Shown here: positions 22,401-35,070 of the stretch, in pieces | Numbering within the stretch: the stretch's first letter is position 1 | Layout of the letters: each line of letters begins with the position of its first letter | Assembly (NCBI GenBank): GCA_022113835.1 | Contig: JAILWY010000011.1 | Span: forward strand, 8,614,501-8,678,500 | Reading direction: 5' to 3' | Source: Atopsyche davidsoni | Taxonomy: Eukaryota > Arthropoda > Insecta > Trichoptera > Hydrobiosidae | Length of the DNA: 64,000 nt | Notes under the pieces: model-generated | Database searches by the model: none | What the model saw: the letters and a program-made list of their open reading frames with translations, nothing else | Told to the model about the DNA's origin: nothing | Made by a program: the position numbers and the translations under genes

Positions 22401-24314
22401 GAGAAGATGCCGTCCCGGAGACAGTGCACCACTGCGTGGTCATGGTGGACCCGCAGAAGGACAAGTGCTGGGAGACACTGCAGAAGTAAGGCTGGAATCT
22501 CACTGCTTTAAATGACTTCCCTAAATGCTGTCAATTATTTTAATTACATGTCCTCCCATACTCAAAAACTAGCTCAAGAGACTGGGTGATTTTTAAATTT
22601 AAATTTTATTCACACATCATCTCATGCATTCGTGGTTGAGAAGCCATAAGATGCACTTATGCTGCCGGCGAGCATCTCTTGCCTTTTATTTGATTTGAGC
22701 TGCTATATGTCTCTGCCTGTTGCTCTGCTTCCAGGCACTTGACCTCAGACGGCGTGCATTCCAGGGATAATGTTCGGCCCGGAGCCAACACAGCGGAGTG
22801 CTTCTCTGAGGCCGTCAAGATTTTGAAGGGAGAGTATTGTCTCCGGGCCATAGATGAACACAAAATGGACAGGTTAATATATATCTCATTAAATTTTGTC
22901 ATTGGATTAATAGTTATTATATCTTTAATTAGTATATTGATAGGTTCTTCCTTTCTCTTCAGAGCTATAATCTTCTGCCGCACAAAGCTGGACTGTGATA
23001 ACCTGGAGAAGTACATGCGGCTGGTAAACCGCTCGCACTACACCTGCGTGTGCCTTCACGGCGACCGCAAGCCCCCGGAGAGGAAGGCCAACTTGCAGGC
23101 TTTCAAGGACGGGGAAGTCAAGTTTCTTATCTGCACCGACGTTGCAGCCAGGGGCCTCGACATCACCGGCTTACCCTTCAGTGAGTATCAAATTTAAGCA
23201 GGGCAAACTGGGCTTCCAAATTCTTTCAGAACCATCACTGTCGATTGGTGTTGTAAGCTGAAATCGTTTGTTTTGTTGTACTTGCTAATATATTTTGAAT
23301 ATGTGTAGTGATTAACGTGACGCTGCCTGACGAGAAAGCCAACTACGTCCACAGGATTGGGCGAGTGGGCAGAGCCGAGAGGATGGGGCTGGCCATCAGC
23401 CTAGTTTCCAGTGTCCCCGAGAAGGTAAGTCACGTGTAATTAAAATAATTGAGACCTGGTTTTTCTCCTTTGCAGCTTGTGTGTTTTTAAATTCTTCTTC
23501 TTCAAATGCAAGCTATGGTTTATTGCAAACCACTGATATTCAATGTAATTTTGCTGCCAAAGGTCTGGTACCATGGAGAATGGTGCTCATCGAGAGGGCG
23601 CAACTGTTGGAACACGCACCTCACAGATGTCAAAGGATGCTGCATGTGGTACAACGAACCCAGGGTTAGTACCTTTTCATTTATGAACACACTTATGCAT
23701 ATGATCGCAGGTTGTGAACTATTTATGATGAGCATCTGGCTTCTCCTAAAATAAACTCTTCTCCTAGAATGAATAGAATCTCAAGGCTGATGCTGTAAGT
23801 CTTATATATTTCTTCCTTTGCTTTTTACAGTACCTAGGAGAGATCGAAGAACACCTGAACGTGACAATCCAGCAAGTCGAAAAGGATATCAAGATTCCTT
23901 GCAACGAGTTCGACGGAAAGGTCGTATACGGAGCCAAGAAACTCAACACTGGAAGTGGTTACAAGGTTTGTACTTTTTATCTGTTTTCCGTACCCTCATG
24001 ATTGACAATAAGAAAGCCAGATGGAAAAAAATCAACCGAGAGATATCCTCACTCACTTGAGGAATATCGATGAAGTGAATTTTGGTGGTTGCGTATTTCT
24101 ACATTTCTCTGGTGCGATCATAATTTTTTAGACTTTGCGTATATTTTTTGTTTAAAATTAGTAGGTGTCCTTTTTTCCCTAACTGTATATATTATAATTG
24201 ATCTTGCAGGACCATGTCTCGCAAATGGGTCCCGTTGTGAAGCAGCTAGCAGACCTCGAGTCTCGCTCCCAACTTTACTACCTAAAGACGTACCACAAAA
24301 CTGTGGCTGCTTGA
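19483..24314 (+). CDS. Ddx1: ATP-dependent RNA helicase DDX1, 13 exons, 726 aa
   Basis: Exons 19483-19926, 20185-20302, 20516-20682, 20996-21130, 21315-21504, 21909-22096, 22361-22485, 22735-22872, 22963-23180, 23309-23424, 23563-23664, 23831-23965, 24210-24314 (2181 nt). DEAD-box helicase of the DDX1 family, which in animals acts in tRNA-ligase-associated and RNA-repair complexes. Motif I AETGSGKT (residues 46-53) is separated from motif Ia PSRELAEQ by an inserted SPRY domain (about 90-250), the hallmark of DDX1. Then come TPGR, DEAD (365-368), SAT (402-404), [16 protein letters not shown] and HRIGRVGR (589-596). The C-terminal blocks VWYHGEW and [10 protein letters not shown] also match the family. 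Length compares with 740 aa in human. Polyadenylation signals AATAAA occur at 24388 and 24658. All catalytic motifs are intact. Confidence 0.96.
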
Positions 24315-25101
24315 ACCGTACTCTGTGCTTTAATAATCAATGAAATTATCAAATTATTGTAATGGCTAATTATTTCTATTAACAATTAATAAATTATTCA
24401 TATTTTACTTACACTCAACGTAATCGATGAACGTGGAAATGTCAGATATTTACACGCACAAAATTATAAGCTATCGTAATAACTTATGTAGCTTTTGCCA
24501 GCATCTTTTACCCGGCAATTGCCTCCTACTTTTTATTTGTCTATCAGAACAAACTCATTGAAAACATTGAGTGTAATTATATTATACATAATTTTTTAAT
24601 GAGAAGAATTGTGTGATGTATTTCTTATGTATTGATAAAGTGTGCTAAATGAATTTCAATAAAATCAATTCTTATACAATTTTTTAATATATTATGAAGT
24701 TTTTTTTCCCTCTTTATGTTTCATCTTTGAATTATAAGTATAATAATTTTTTATCATATCTAATGTGAGAGTAAGTTTAGAATATTCTTGAAATGTCAGA
24801 TATACCCTTAAGTACTGGCTTTTTAGTGAAATACTGTAGGAACTTGATCTGATAGGTCAGAATTTCTGTGCGTAAAAATCTGACTTATCGCATCATTTCT
24901 TTTTAAAAAATTAATTTATTCTGCCTAAATAAATTAAATCGAGAAGTAACATCATTACTGTTAAACTTCGGTTTTGGCGTAAATTTATTAGGTTACATTA
25001 GTTTATTGGATAAATAAAAATTATTTTAACACTTGTCTATGTCGTTTTTTAATGTTCACTTGTTTATGGGTAATGAGTTTGACAGCTCAAAAAAAGTCAA
25101 A
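24315..25101. other. DDX1 3' UTR and mRpS15 promoter region
   Basis: AATAAA at 24388-24393 and 24658-24663 can end DDX1. The remaining AT-rich DNA leads into the 5' end of mRpS15. A TTTGACAGCTC motif at about 25078 lies just before the preferred start codon. Confidence 0.55.
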
Positions 25102-26732
25102 ATGTTAAAGCAATTTTTAAATCTATCCATCAACCAAACGAGAAACTATGCGTTTAAGAGCAACTTGAAAATAAAATGGATAAGACCAGATAAGATTCCT
25201 TGCGTAAAACCGGTCAAGAGTGGAGATTTGGCTGCTGCGCCGAAAATCGCACCAGACCGAGTGATCCACCAACTGAGGGATTCCAAAGAATTACTAGAGT
25301 AAGTTTCTCAAATACACTATTATGTACAGTTGTAGAAGTCTGGGCTTCATTTATTTTCTAAATTATCAAAAGTTAATTTAAAAGATGACATTACGAGAAA
25401 ATATATTAATTTGAGGTTATGTTTTCATTCTCAAATCTTTCTTGTGGCGATACAGTTTTAGAAAGCTTGTGAAGAGATACGCGATATTTTCAAATTGTAG
25501 TCTTCTCCATTGTCGTGCTATTTTTATTATCAAAAATCAATCGTAAACATAATTCATTTTAACTGGTATTAATTTCTCTTCCACAGAGAAAAAAATGTTT
25601 TCATATTAAATTATTGAGATGTGACGAGTGATTTTGAAAATAAACCCTTCAAATATGTGTTTAAGTGAATTTAAAATTTATTATTATGAAATAATTATTT
25701 TTTTGAATTTTTAGTTGTAGTGATATTGTTAAGCAAGCATTTACTGTGGAGTATAATTATGGCAAAGAAAAAGCCCTCATCATCCGCAAAGATCTCGTGG
25801 AAAGAGTCAAGAGACACGCCTCCGATTCCACAACAGCGGAGGCTAAGAGTTAGTACTGTTCTGATAATTTACCATAACCTCATTCTTTTCAATTCATCCA
25901 TCTTTTTATCCATGATAAATAGATCCTTAATGCGTGCATCTCATTTTTTAGTTGCCACCCTGACGGGTCGCATACGCTGCCTTCAAGATCACATAGGAGA
26001 CATGCCCCGAGACAGGCAATCGAATGTAAGTTGAAAATTTATGATAATTTTTTAATAATACTAATTCAGAATTAAAATAAAATAAAAACTGAAAAAAATA
26101 TATTGCTCCACTCGAATTTAAACCGGGGACCCCGTAATCAATAACTGATAATTATTTCAATACAATGAGAGGAGTGAAATATATTATATAATAATATTTG
26201 ATTTAAGCGAATCTGCAAGGAGCTTATCGACAAACGGAAAAAACATCTGAAGTACCTGCGACGGTGGGACTATAAGAGGTTTGAGTGGATTCTCGAAAAG
26301 CTGGATCTCGAGTACAAGTCACCGCCACCGTAAGAACCTATATACACACGTATACATCCATTGAACGCGCTTATGCACTTAATATCTGTTTGACGAGATG
26401 ATTTGTTTTCGATAACTAGATTCATCAGTTTTTCAAAATAATATATTTTTTTATATTAGTTTTATTATAGACATTAAATAACATAATCGGTCCTTATAAA
26501 AATGTCTCTGTGGTTTCAATATTCTCATACACTGATATTTGGTTTAGTGATGTCTTCAAAGGGTTTCTGTAACGTTTTCAGGAAATATCACCGTATCACC
26601 CGCAAAGAGTCTCTAGTGAAGCTGACGGATATACACTGCGAGGAAATAAAAGCCAAGAAGCTGGAGGAGTACAAGAAGGTGCTGCTGGAAGAGAGAGAGA
26701 GGCTGGGCAAGGAGTTAGCTGGACAAATGTAG
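25102..26732 (+). CDS. mRpS15: Mitochondrial small-subunit ribosomal protein uS15m, 5 exons, 225 aa
   Basis: Exons 25102-25298, 25715-25848, 25952-26025, 26208-26329, 26582-26732 (678 nt). This is mitochondrial S15 (bonsai in Drosophila), which binds small-subunit rRNA. Seen: a basic N-terminus able to target mitochondria (MLKQFLNLSINQTRNYAFKS), the S15 helices (LTGRIRCLQDHIGDMPRDRQ) and the family signature KELIDKRKKHLKYLRRWDY KRFEWILEKLDLEYK, then ITRKESLVKLTD and a charged C-terminal helix. I chose 25102 (AAAATG, good context, targeting-like sequence) over in-frame ATGs at 25039 and 25066, which would add up to 21 residues. DDX1 lies upstream in the same direction; Dlish converges from the right. 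Confidence 0.92.
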
Positions 26733-28380
26733 AAATGTGTCGAATAGTCTTTAATCTAGTTTTAAATTGTACATTTGCTATGTTAAATAACTAAAGTGTT
26801 ATAAAAATTAAGTATTTTTATTTCAAAACCTGTTTGTCCCAACCCGGAAAAACACCAGAATTGATTACGACTATAAAAGCCGTCTTCAATCACAGAAAAA
26901 AAAAACTATATATTGTTCAAAAATTTTATTGTATAAAAGTATAAAAATATGTAATAATAAGCAGTGTCTAAAATTAATAAAATGGCAGAAGAAATAAAAA
27001 TCAACACTAGGAAAAATATATATGTATATATATGCCGACAAATCATTCATAGCACTCAGTATAAATAATAAATTTATATCCAATTCGAGTGCTCTCAACT
27101 AGAACATAGTATATACGAGAGTTGGTAAGATCATATACATTTGGTTTTTAGAGCTGGCAGACTCTGCGTGAAGTCTCAACAAATCACGCAATGGACATCG
27201 ACAGTACAGGTGTTTTTTACAGCTCTTAAATCCACTACGCCACACACCCACTCGGTAAAAACCAAATGAAAACTATACAATTCATCATCTTTAGTATATA
27301 AACGTATACTTGTATATACACTGTATAGGGTCGTTCAGTATAACTCATAATAACTCGATAGAAAAACTGCAGAATGGATTCCCTCGAGGGATTCCTTCAA
27401 ACACGCCCTGGGTTTACTTAGGACTCTACATTAGAATATATAATTTAAGCAGGCGGATAATCTGATCGCTGTAGATTGTTATAAAATTATAGAAAGAGTG
27501 TGACAACGCAGTCGTTGGTGTCTATTTGCAAAAGTTATAGTTTTTTTAGGTTGTACAAAATTTTAAAACTCAATTCGGCCGGTTTTTGAATAAAGCAGCT
27601 TGTGTTAAACTGCGTGCATCCACAGCACGCCATTCATAATAATTATAGATAGACACTATTTTGAATAATACAAAGGGAGTAAGAATTTTAGTAAATCTAC
27701 AAGTAACATTAAAAAAAAAAATACAATGATAAAAACACAATAATCAACATTAGATATGTTTCTCAATATTAATATTAATTTATACAGTAAACATTAAATA
27801 TAAAATAATTTACAATTAAAAAAAATACCATAGTTTTAATCATAATTTAATAAGTCGTCAAATCAAAGACAAAATGACCCGAAACACGAGTCAGGATTTC
27901 AGATCTAATTCAGTTTTTGACAAGAGTTGATGGCGGAAACGCGCACAAGCCAAAGTATTGTGAGCCTTGCAATTGTGTAAAAATATCCTTCAAACACGCC
28001 CTGAGGGTTAATTTGATGTTCCATAAGATTCAAGAGTTTATCGCACCATGAAAAACAAAACGTAGACACGACTATATACTTCAGAAGAATCAGGCAATAA
28101 TATCAAAGATTATATAAAAACGTAACAATACTTATATCACTTCATGGACGGAACGTTTACATTTCAGAAATATATCCAACCCTTCATAGATTACAATAAT
28201 GTTTCAGCAGTGGATAGAAAACCATTAATATATGCCTGCTTTTACCACACGCCACAAGAGTTAGCCAAAAAAGACAGGTGATAAGCCAAATGAAGCTTGG
28301 ACGTAAGTGTGCATCAAGTGTTTGAGAATCATTGAAGGGTAGAGCTGGTCACTGTGTAGGATAACACGCACGCTTTATCT
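26733..28380. other. Convergent 3' regions of mRpS15 and Dlish
   Basis: AT-rich non-coding DNA. A minus-strand AATAAA at 26930-26925 could end a long Dlish 3' UTR of about 1.45 kb. The phrase TTCAAACACGCCCTG occurs twice (about 27397 and 27990), a small local duplication. No gene seen. Confidence 0.5.
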
Positions 28381-31300
28381 TCAGAGACTGGTGGTGGCGG
28401 GAGGCCTGGCATAGGCCTTGGGTATGAAGCCATAGCGCCGGGTTTTGGGGGCGTGCGCCCACAGCCAGCCCTCCACGGTCTGGTGCAGCAGGTCTGCGTA
28501 CACCCACTCGCCGCGCCGCACTGACAGGTCGTCAGGAGCTTGTGCCTTTAATCAATCAATAATATCGTTGTAGGTGAATTTTTTTAAAAATGAGCCTATA
28601 GTCTGTTAGGTTTAATGCAGAGAGAAGTGCTGACCTTGTAATCATAGAGCATGACCAGTTCGGTGCCGTGGTAGCGCGGGTCAGGCTCGGGGAGCGGCGC
28701 AGGCGCGGGGGCCGGAGGCGCCTCTACGCTGCCTGTAACATACACTAAGCATGAGACTTAACCACCTCTAAAACTTATGATAAAGTCAAATTATATAATA
28801 AAGAAGCGGTCACCATCACTTGATGCAATAATGAGCTTCCTTTCAATACAAGGGCGATGACTATAAAAAAATATGTTTGCAGAGGAAAAAAACTGATTAA
28901 AATGAATATAGCCGTGTTTACTTTACCTTGTATCACGTTGTCTGCCGGATATACAAAACCGGAAGGGATGAAGCCCTCTTGGCCGTTACTTCGGACTACC
29001 CAAAACCAGTCCGGGTCCTCTCTATTTAATACTGAAAGACCAAAAACATAAATATGCTTAATCACATAAAAATATGCTTAATCACATAAACATACTAATA
29101 CCTGCATGGGTAAATAAATACGCATCCTGATTAACATTAATCCAATTTAATATAAGCTAAAAAGTAGATTCATTGAAGGATCATTTTTGATTGTGGGAAA
29201 TTTTTCCTATAAAGGACTTCTTCGGTCTACTCATATAGTTTAATATTAGGTATTATAAATAAAACTAGGCTGTCATGGTTTACTTTTAGTAAAAACACCC
29301 TCTTTCTCTTTTATAATGTTTGAGACGTTGAGTATAAATATTATGATATACCTGTAACAAACTCTCCTCTCTCCACCGGGACGTCGTTCTCGTCCCTGGC
29401 CTGGAAGGTGTACAGGACAATGCACCTCCCAGAGGGCGCCTTGCTGAAGGGGCAGCCGTCTCCTTCGCTGTCCGCTTCCGACCGCGTCTCGGCACCCGTC
29501 CTGAAGACGTTCAACATTCAGGATTAAAATATACTCACCACACTAGCGAAGTCAAATAATTTTCCACACATTTCCCAGAGTGCAACCTAATGGGTCACCG
29601 TACTCACTGTGAGTGGTCTTGGTTGGTGAGGTCGGGGGCGGAGGCGGCAGCGCGGGGCAGCTTCTTCTTGAGGTCGGGCTGCAGATGAGGTGAGTGGGGA
29701 GAATAGGGCGCGCAGTACGAGTGGGGGATGAAGCCCTCCTGCCGGGACTCTGCCACAATCACATACACCCAATCGTTCTCCCGGTAAAGGATGTTCACTA
29801 CCTGGCCTCGCTTAACCTGAAACAAATATCAATTTTGTAAATTTTTATTGTTGTCCCATCAAATTGGTCGTCGTACAATAATTTTATGGTACTAAAAAAA
29901 AAGCACCTCATGATAAAATACCAGTTGGTGTCAATCAATCAATAGAATCTATGCTATCAATTATATTAATTTAAGCCGCTGAGTATTATTGAAATTTACT
30001 TATATATACTTCATGTTGTATTTGACAGAATTTCAACTCTCTAATAATAAATAATAGATCAAGATGAAATAAAAATAACCGAGTATAATTACATCTCGAC
30101 TGAAGCTCTATTCAAGATTTACCCGGCCATGCTCCAAGATGTCAGTCTGTCATGTGATGGTAAGTTTTCATTGTTCATAGAACCACTAAAGCCGCACACA
30201 GAAGGCAATAAAATTACACTAAGTTCTGAGCGTGCATTATCAAGAACAGCAATCTTGCTTACTCGTGAGAAATAAAAATATAACAAAGAGCGCAAGAATA
30301 ACTTTCATTACATAGTAAAAGTGGCAATCTGGAAGATGCCGACCACCAGTGGCGTGCGGTCCATGCAACCATTTAAGCACTGCGCATCTTGATTTAATTG
30401 TATTGCAATTGACTGCGAAGATATTTCTTATGATAGCGTTTACAAAAATAAAGACACTTAGATTTTTTTGGAAATGATCTTATTTTTAGTAATAATTAAG
30501 TATGTAGAAGCTTTATGATGCCATTATTGCATGGCGTGTACAAATAAGCGTGTAATAGCAAAATGATACAATAACTATGTTGTGGTAAAGAGAAATATAG
30601 AGGAGAGTAGATTAAATATAATAAATGTTTCAACCTCAAGTTCGTCGTCAACGCAGGGTGCGAAGTCGTGAAGGACCACCATCTTGGAGTCGGGACTGAG
30701 GCCGTGCTCCTTTTCAATGCCGACCCGCACAAGGGTCTCGATGCTGGCAGAGCCCGTGATGCGCCCCATCCCGGGACTGAGCCCCGATCCCGGCCGGGAC
30801 AGCTCTTTGTCCACATCTCCGCTCACCGCTGCAACCAAATAGTCACACTATAATCTAAGAAGCATCGTTCACAACGTGAATGACCTTGGCATTGTGAGAA
30901 ACAAGAATAAACAGTTAATTAAAGGATTGGTTATTACAAATGATTAATACAAGTTATTTTATTTACATACAGGTTAATTGTGTATATAATATTTAGGTAA
31001 TCGATTCACATATGAAAAAATGTAAACGATTAAAAAAATCCTACTTTTTTTTAAATCATTGAAAAACCAAAAGCACATCTTTTTCCCATGTTTCTATAAT
31101 AAAGTTTTGTGGCATGAAGCCTGAAAGAATCTGTACAGAATGCTACCAAAATTGTAATATTTGAAGAGCCAAAAAAGAAGAGAAATATTATTCCAAAAAA
31201 TTACACAACTTCAAAGTTCCTATAAAGATAATTATAATCAGCCACATATATTTAATATTAATATTAAAATTTAGTTTCCAAATCACATAAATTGATTAAC

Positions 31301-32057
31301 AAGCAGATCTTCCTTTTTATGAGGTTTTATGGGAGCAAGCGCTTTGAAGTGACTGCACATAATTTTTCTTTCGTTCGCAAGAAACCACAAAAAGATTATC
31401 AGACGACTTCTTTTATGGTATTGCTTGTTTTAAGAAAAAATGTGCTTCAATGCACTTAGTATTTGTTAGTTACTAGTCGTTTGCCTATACATTTCTAGCG
31501 GTTAATAAACAGGAATTTCATCAGGTGCCATTGATTTTAATTAAGTGTACTTATTGTAAAGTTATTGACTAGGGAATATCGGTTTAATGTAATCGACTGA
31601 CAATAGTGTTAACCTTCCGGTTATTATAAGCAAAATTATTCATATAAAAAAGAAATCATTTTTAGTGTGTATCTGTTTGTAAAAAAATCTCTCATTGAAC
31701 AAATTCTTGCTAAAAACAAAAGAAAACTTAAAATTTCAGGTTTCATTCAAAATATTAACTTTGACAATCGGTGTTTAAAAGTTGTTGGCTGAGTTAATTA
31801 CTGAATATTACACACAATTATACAACTCTAGGGTTCACCACGCGTATTGATTTTTAAAACAGCAGGTTGTGAATCGATAAATGACTTATTTATTTATTAT
31901 TATTGTCAAATTGAGAAAAGGGAGGTCAATGACATGATAAAATACCACCGATTTTCCCACGGCTCTAAGGTTGATATGATCGATTTTTAGAGTTTAATTT
32001 GTACTTACATTTTTTCTTCTTGCCTCGACGTATCCTCACCGGGCAAAGGAACGCCAT
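28381..32057 (-). CDS. Dlish: SH3-domain protein Dlish/Vamana (CG10933 orthologue), 7 exons, 322 aa
   Basis: Exons (minus): 32057-32009, 30828-30635, 29816-29608, 29500-29352, 29031-28927, 28732-28635, 28545-28381 (969 nt). In Drosophila, Dlish (Vamana) is an adaptor at the apical cortex linking the Fat cytoplasmic tail to the myosin Dachs and so regulating Hippo growth control. Seen: a basic start (MAFLCPVRIRRGKKKK), a conserved linker (VDKELSRPGSGLSPGMGRIT) and three SH3 domains: about 66-120 (VVLHDF ... EGFIPHSYC), 177-233 (IVLYTFQARDEND ... EGFIPSGFV) and 260-316 (VMLYDYKAQAPDD ... YGFIPKAYA). Each keeps the ALYDY-like, Trp and GFIP elements. A Pro-rich stretch lies between domains 2 and 3. 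The name rests on remembered family pattern; SH3 architecture itself is certain. Confidence 0.85.
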
Positions 32058-35000
32058 GGTTTATTTATTTATCTCATTATAAGGATTCAAAGAGCAACAG
32101 GTAGTCGAAAACGGTATCAAACAGCAGTCACCTATACTTTATTCACACACTGCCATACTTGAGTTTCTCCGCGGCCACACTAGTGATGGGCACGTGCGTT
32201 GAAAAATATCGAAATACAATACCCGCATTCTATTACGATATTTTTTTAAACAATAAAACCATACTAGTTCCAACCATTTTTGAATCATTGGAAGTAAAAA
32301 ATTAAACATGAATTAAGATACAAGTTGGTAAGACTCTACTGTAAAAACTTCACCACATACTTGAAGAGCTTACGAAAATATTTTTTCCAAAAATTGTTTC
32401 ACTAATGATATAAAATTAATTTAATTTCATAGAAATATTTAACAAACAAGAAAGTCTTGCACAGAATGCGCAAAGAAAGAAAACTCCTGACGATGGTAAA
32501 AAAAAGCGTAATGTCTCCTAATTTATCAATACTTTTCGAAACAAGAAAAAATATTTTATAGCAATTTGTCGAAAGAAAAATTGAAGGAAAAAGGGGAGAT
32601 TAGAAGAAGGAAACTTACGTGGATGCGGAATTCACAGATATTTTGATTATCAAAAAAGTAAAGATTATCCTAATTATAATCCCAGAATACGAAGCTATAC
32701 AAGTCACCATGCGAATTTATATCAATTAAACTTTGGGGTACATATATAACAATTTTGTAAACAATATTTTCAATCCCACCTACTAAAGATTTTTAAAACT
32801 TTTTAAGCGTTTACGCGTTTTAACAAATAATCATAATAAATTTTTGTCAAAAGTATTTAGCTTATGCCCTATAAAAAGTTATTAAAGAAAGGATTTTTAA
32901 AACATTGAATCGATTTGTGGGCGTAGCCAAACTTTTGATAACTACGCGTGACCAACATTGTATTTTGATAAAGCCAAAAATAAGTTTTTATATGTATTAA
33001 TTTATTTTAAATAGAATAAAATACTTAACTGATTTTTCCACATGCTCATTTTTATTGGTGACCGGTTTCGCCAACCTTTCACGTTGGCACCAATAAAAAT
33101 ATTATAATGGAATTCCACCAAGTACTATTTATCAAAAATATCAATTATTTAGTTTATACACTTTTTGATGTTATCAAAAATACAAATGAAAAAGGTTTAC
33201 ATAAAAATTGTTCATCGGCAAATATCGATATTAAAAAAAAAATGTATGTAAAGAAGTTGTCACGTCGTCGTTTCCCATCACTAGCCGCGCCCCCCGGCGC
33301 AGGTATGCGGGGGTGAGATCTGCTTTACCGACACGCAGGCTAGACTTCTCGTGACGCAGCAGACTCCGACAACAGGGCGGAGGCTGACAGTTGACGCTGA
33401 AGCCGGAGGCGTTGCACAATGCTCGACATGCGATGCAAATTCACACGCAGTCCAGCCGGCATTGCAAATTAATATTCACCAATCGATCAGTATTATTATT
33501 TTTTTATATTTGACATTTGCGAAAATGCCCGCTCGCTTGGAAACAATGCCGCCATGATTTGTGACACTAATCAATTAGGATGTAGATAAGGTTGATACTA
33601 TACTTTATTTGATAAAAATAATACTAAATATAATGCAGGAATTATTAAAAAAAACTTTTGGGTTTAATATTGTAGATCAATAAAAAAAGTCAGTATTATT
33701 TATATAATATTTTTTTAATTAAATATGTTTGTAAACAAGCAATATATTGTCATATTGGAAAAATTCAAGTACATTATATCACAAACGGAAAAACATTTAT
33801 TCATATATTATAAGAAATTGGTATACTTTTACTGTCTCGATATTTTTATGTCTATAAATGAGACGGTTGTTAATGAATTTAGTATCTACCTATAAAGACA
33901 GATTTACTTAGTACACGGATAAATATTAAATATAGTTATTAGGTTTTTATAAGATTTTAGAGGTTTCACCCGTTCACGGTTAAATTCTTCATATATTTCA
34001 GAAATAAAGTAGAAATATGAGAGATTGAATATTATAAAAATAACTCACTAGTGGGAAGTACACTTAATAATTCTTACTAACATAATTAAAGCCAAAGTGT
34101 ATATTTGCACATAAAACAGCAAAATGGCAAATAAATTAGTTTTAACGCAACGTGTTATTAATTTATAAAATCACAAATATTTCACTGTCAGATTTTTCGC
34201 TTACTTTGTTAAAATTGAATTGATGATATATAAAGATATATATTGAATTTATATAAATTCTCAAAAAATATTTCTATTATAAAATAAAACACTTCTTAAA
34301 ATAATAGACATCAAATCAAAATTATGTCACTTAACATAAATATAAATAGGTTCTACCCTTTCATCTACCCGTTCGTTTATTCTACCCTTATTTGCAATCG
34401 CGGATAAAAAATTGCCGTCCCTGACAATATTCTACAACAATTATAAAAAATGTTTAATTTTACATTAAACAATATACATTCACAGAGAGTTTGATATCAT
34501 TAATTGTATATTTATTTTACTATAATATATTTTTAGCAACAAGCCAAGCTTTACGCAATTAGTATACAAAAAAGTCTCGATTACTTGATATTTTTTTACA
34601 ACTAGTTTCGGGAACATGTCAGGTTGGCATCTTCAAGCAGAGTAAAGTTTTGCGAATGAGCAAACGATGAAGGAGTAAATTAAATGGTCAATGAGTTTAA
34701 CGTTCCTGTCTAATCGGGGATTCTATACAATTTCTACTTTAAACAATTCTATGCAATGCAAATGAATTTATGTTTTTCAATATAAATATTACAATGGAGC
34801 TCTAACAAGTGCTTTCTGTTAAAAATATTGAATATATTTTATATTCACTCTATCTAAAATCACAAAGGTTCATACGTTTCTTTCATCTCGTGCATTATTT
34901 TATTTTTCTCGGAGAATAGCTGCTTTTGATAGCAACAACTGGATACGGGAGCGATTACTTCCTTCGTGTATGATGCATCAAAAATATTCTAATTAATTTA

Positions 35001-35070
35001 TAAAACAAATTCATCAACTGTTGAACAATGAAGTAAAAAAATCAATATACTAAAATAAATATCAGCGTCA
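32058..35070. other. Intergenic region between Dlish and rabphilin
   Basis: Three kb, AT-rich. It holds a hairpin repeat at 33048-33100, a GC-rich non-coding patch at 33285-33470, and a GAAAC-box repeat at 34590-34650 (minus). Its right part is probably rabphilin 3' UTR. No protein-coding gene is supported. Confidence 0.5.
33048..33100. repeat. Nested inverted repeat (hairpin)
   Basis: Outer arms ATTTTTATTGGTG and CACCAATAAAAAT enclose inner arms GCCAAC and GTTGGC with a 7-nt loop, offset by a bulge. On the minus strand the inner stem is followed by GAAAC. Confidence 0.85.

Noticed and set aside
26502..26581. N-terminal extension of the last mRpS15 exon
   Set aside because: The open frame upstream of 26582 is intronic; the TTTTCAG acceptor and phase match the preceding exon exactly.
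33107..33557. ORFs near a GC-rich patch
   Set aside because: No recognisable protein, no consistent frame, likely repeat or promoter-like sequence.
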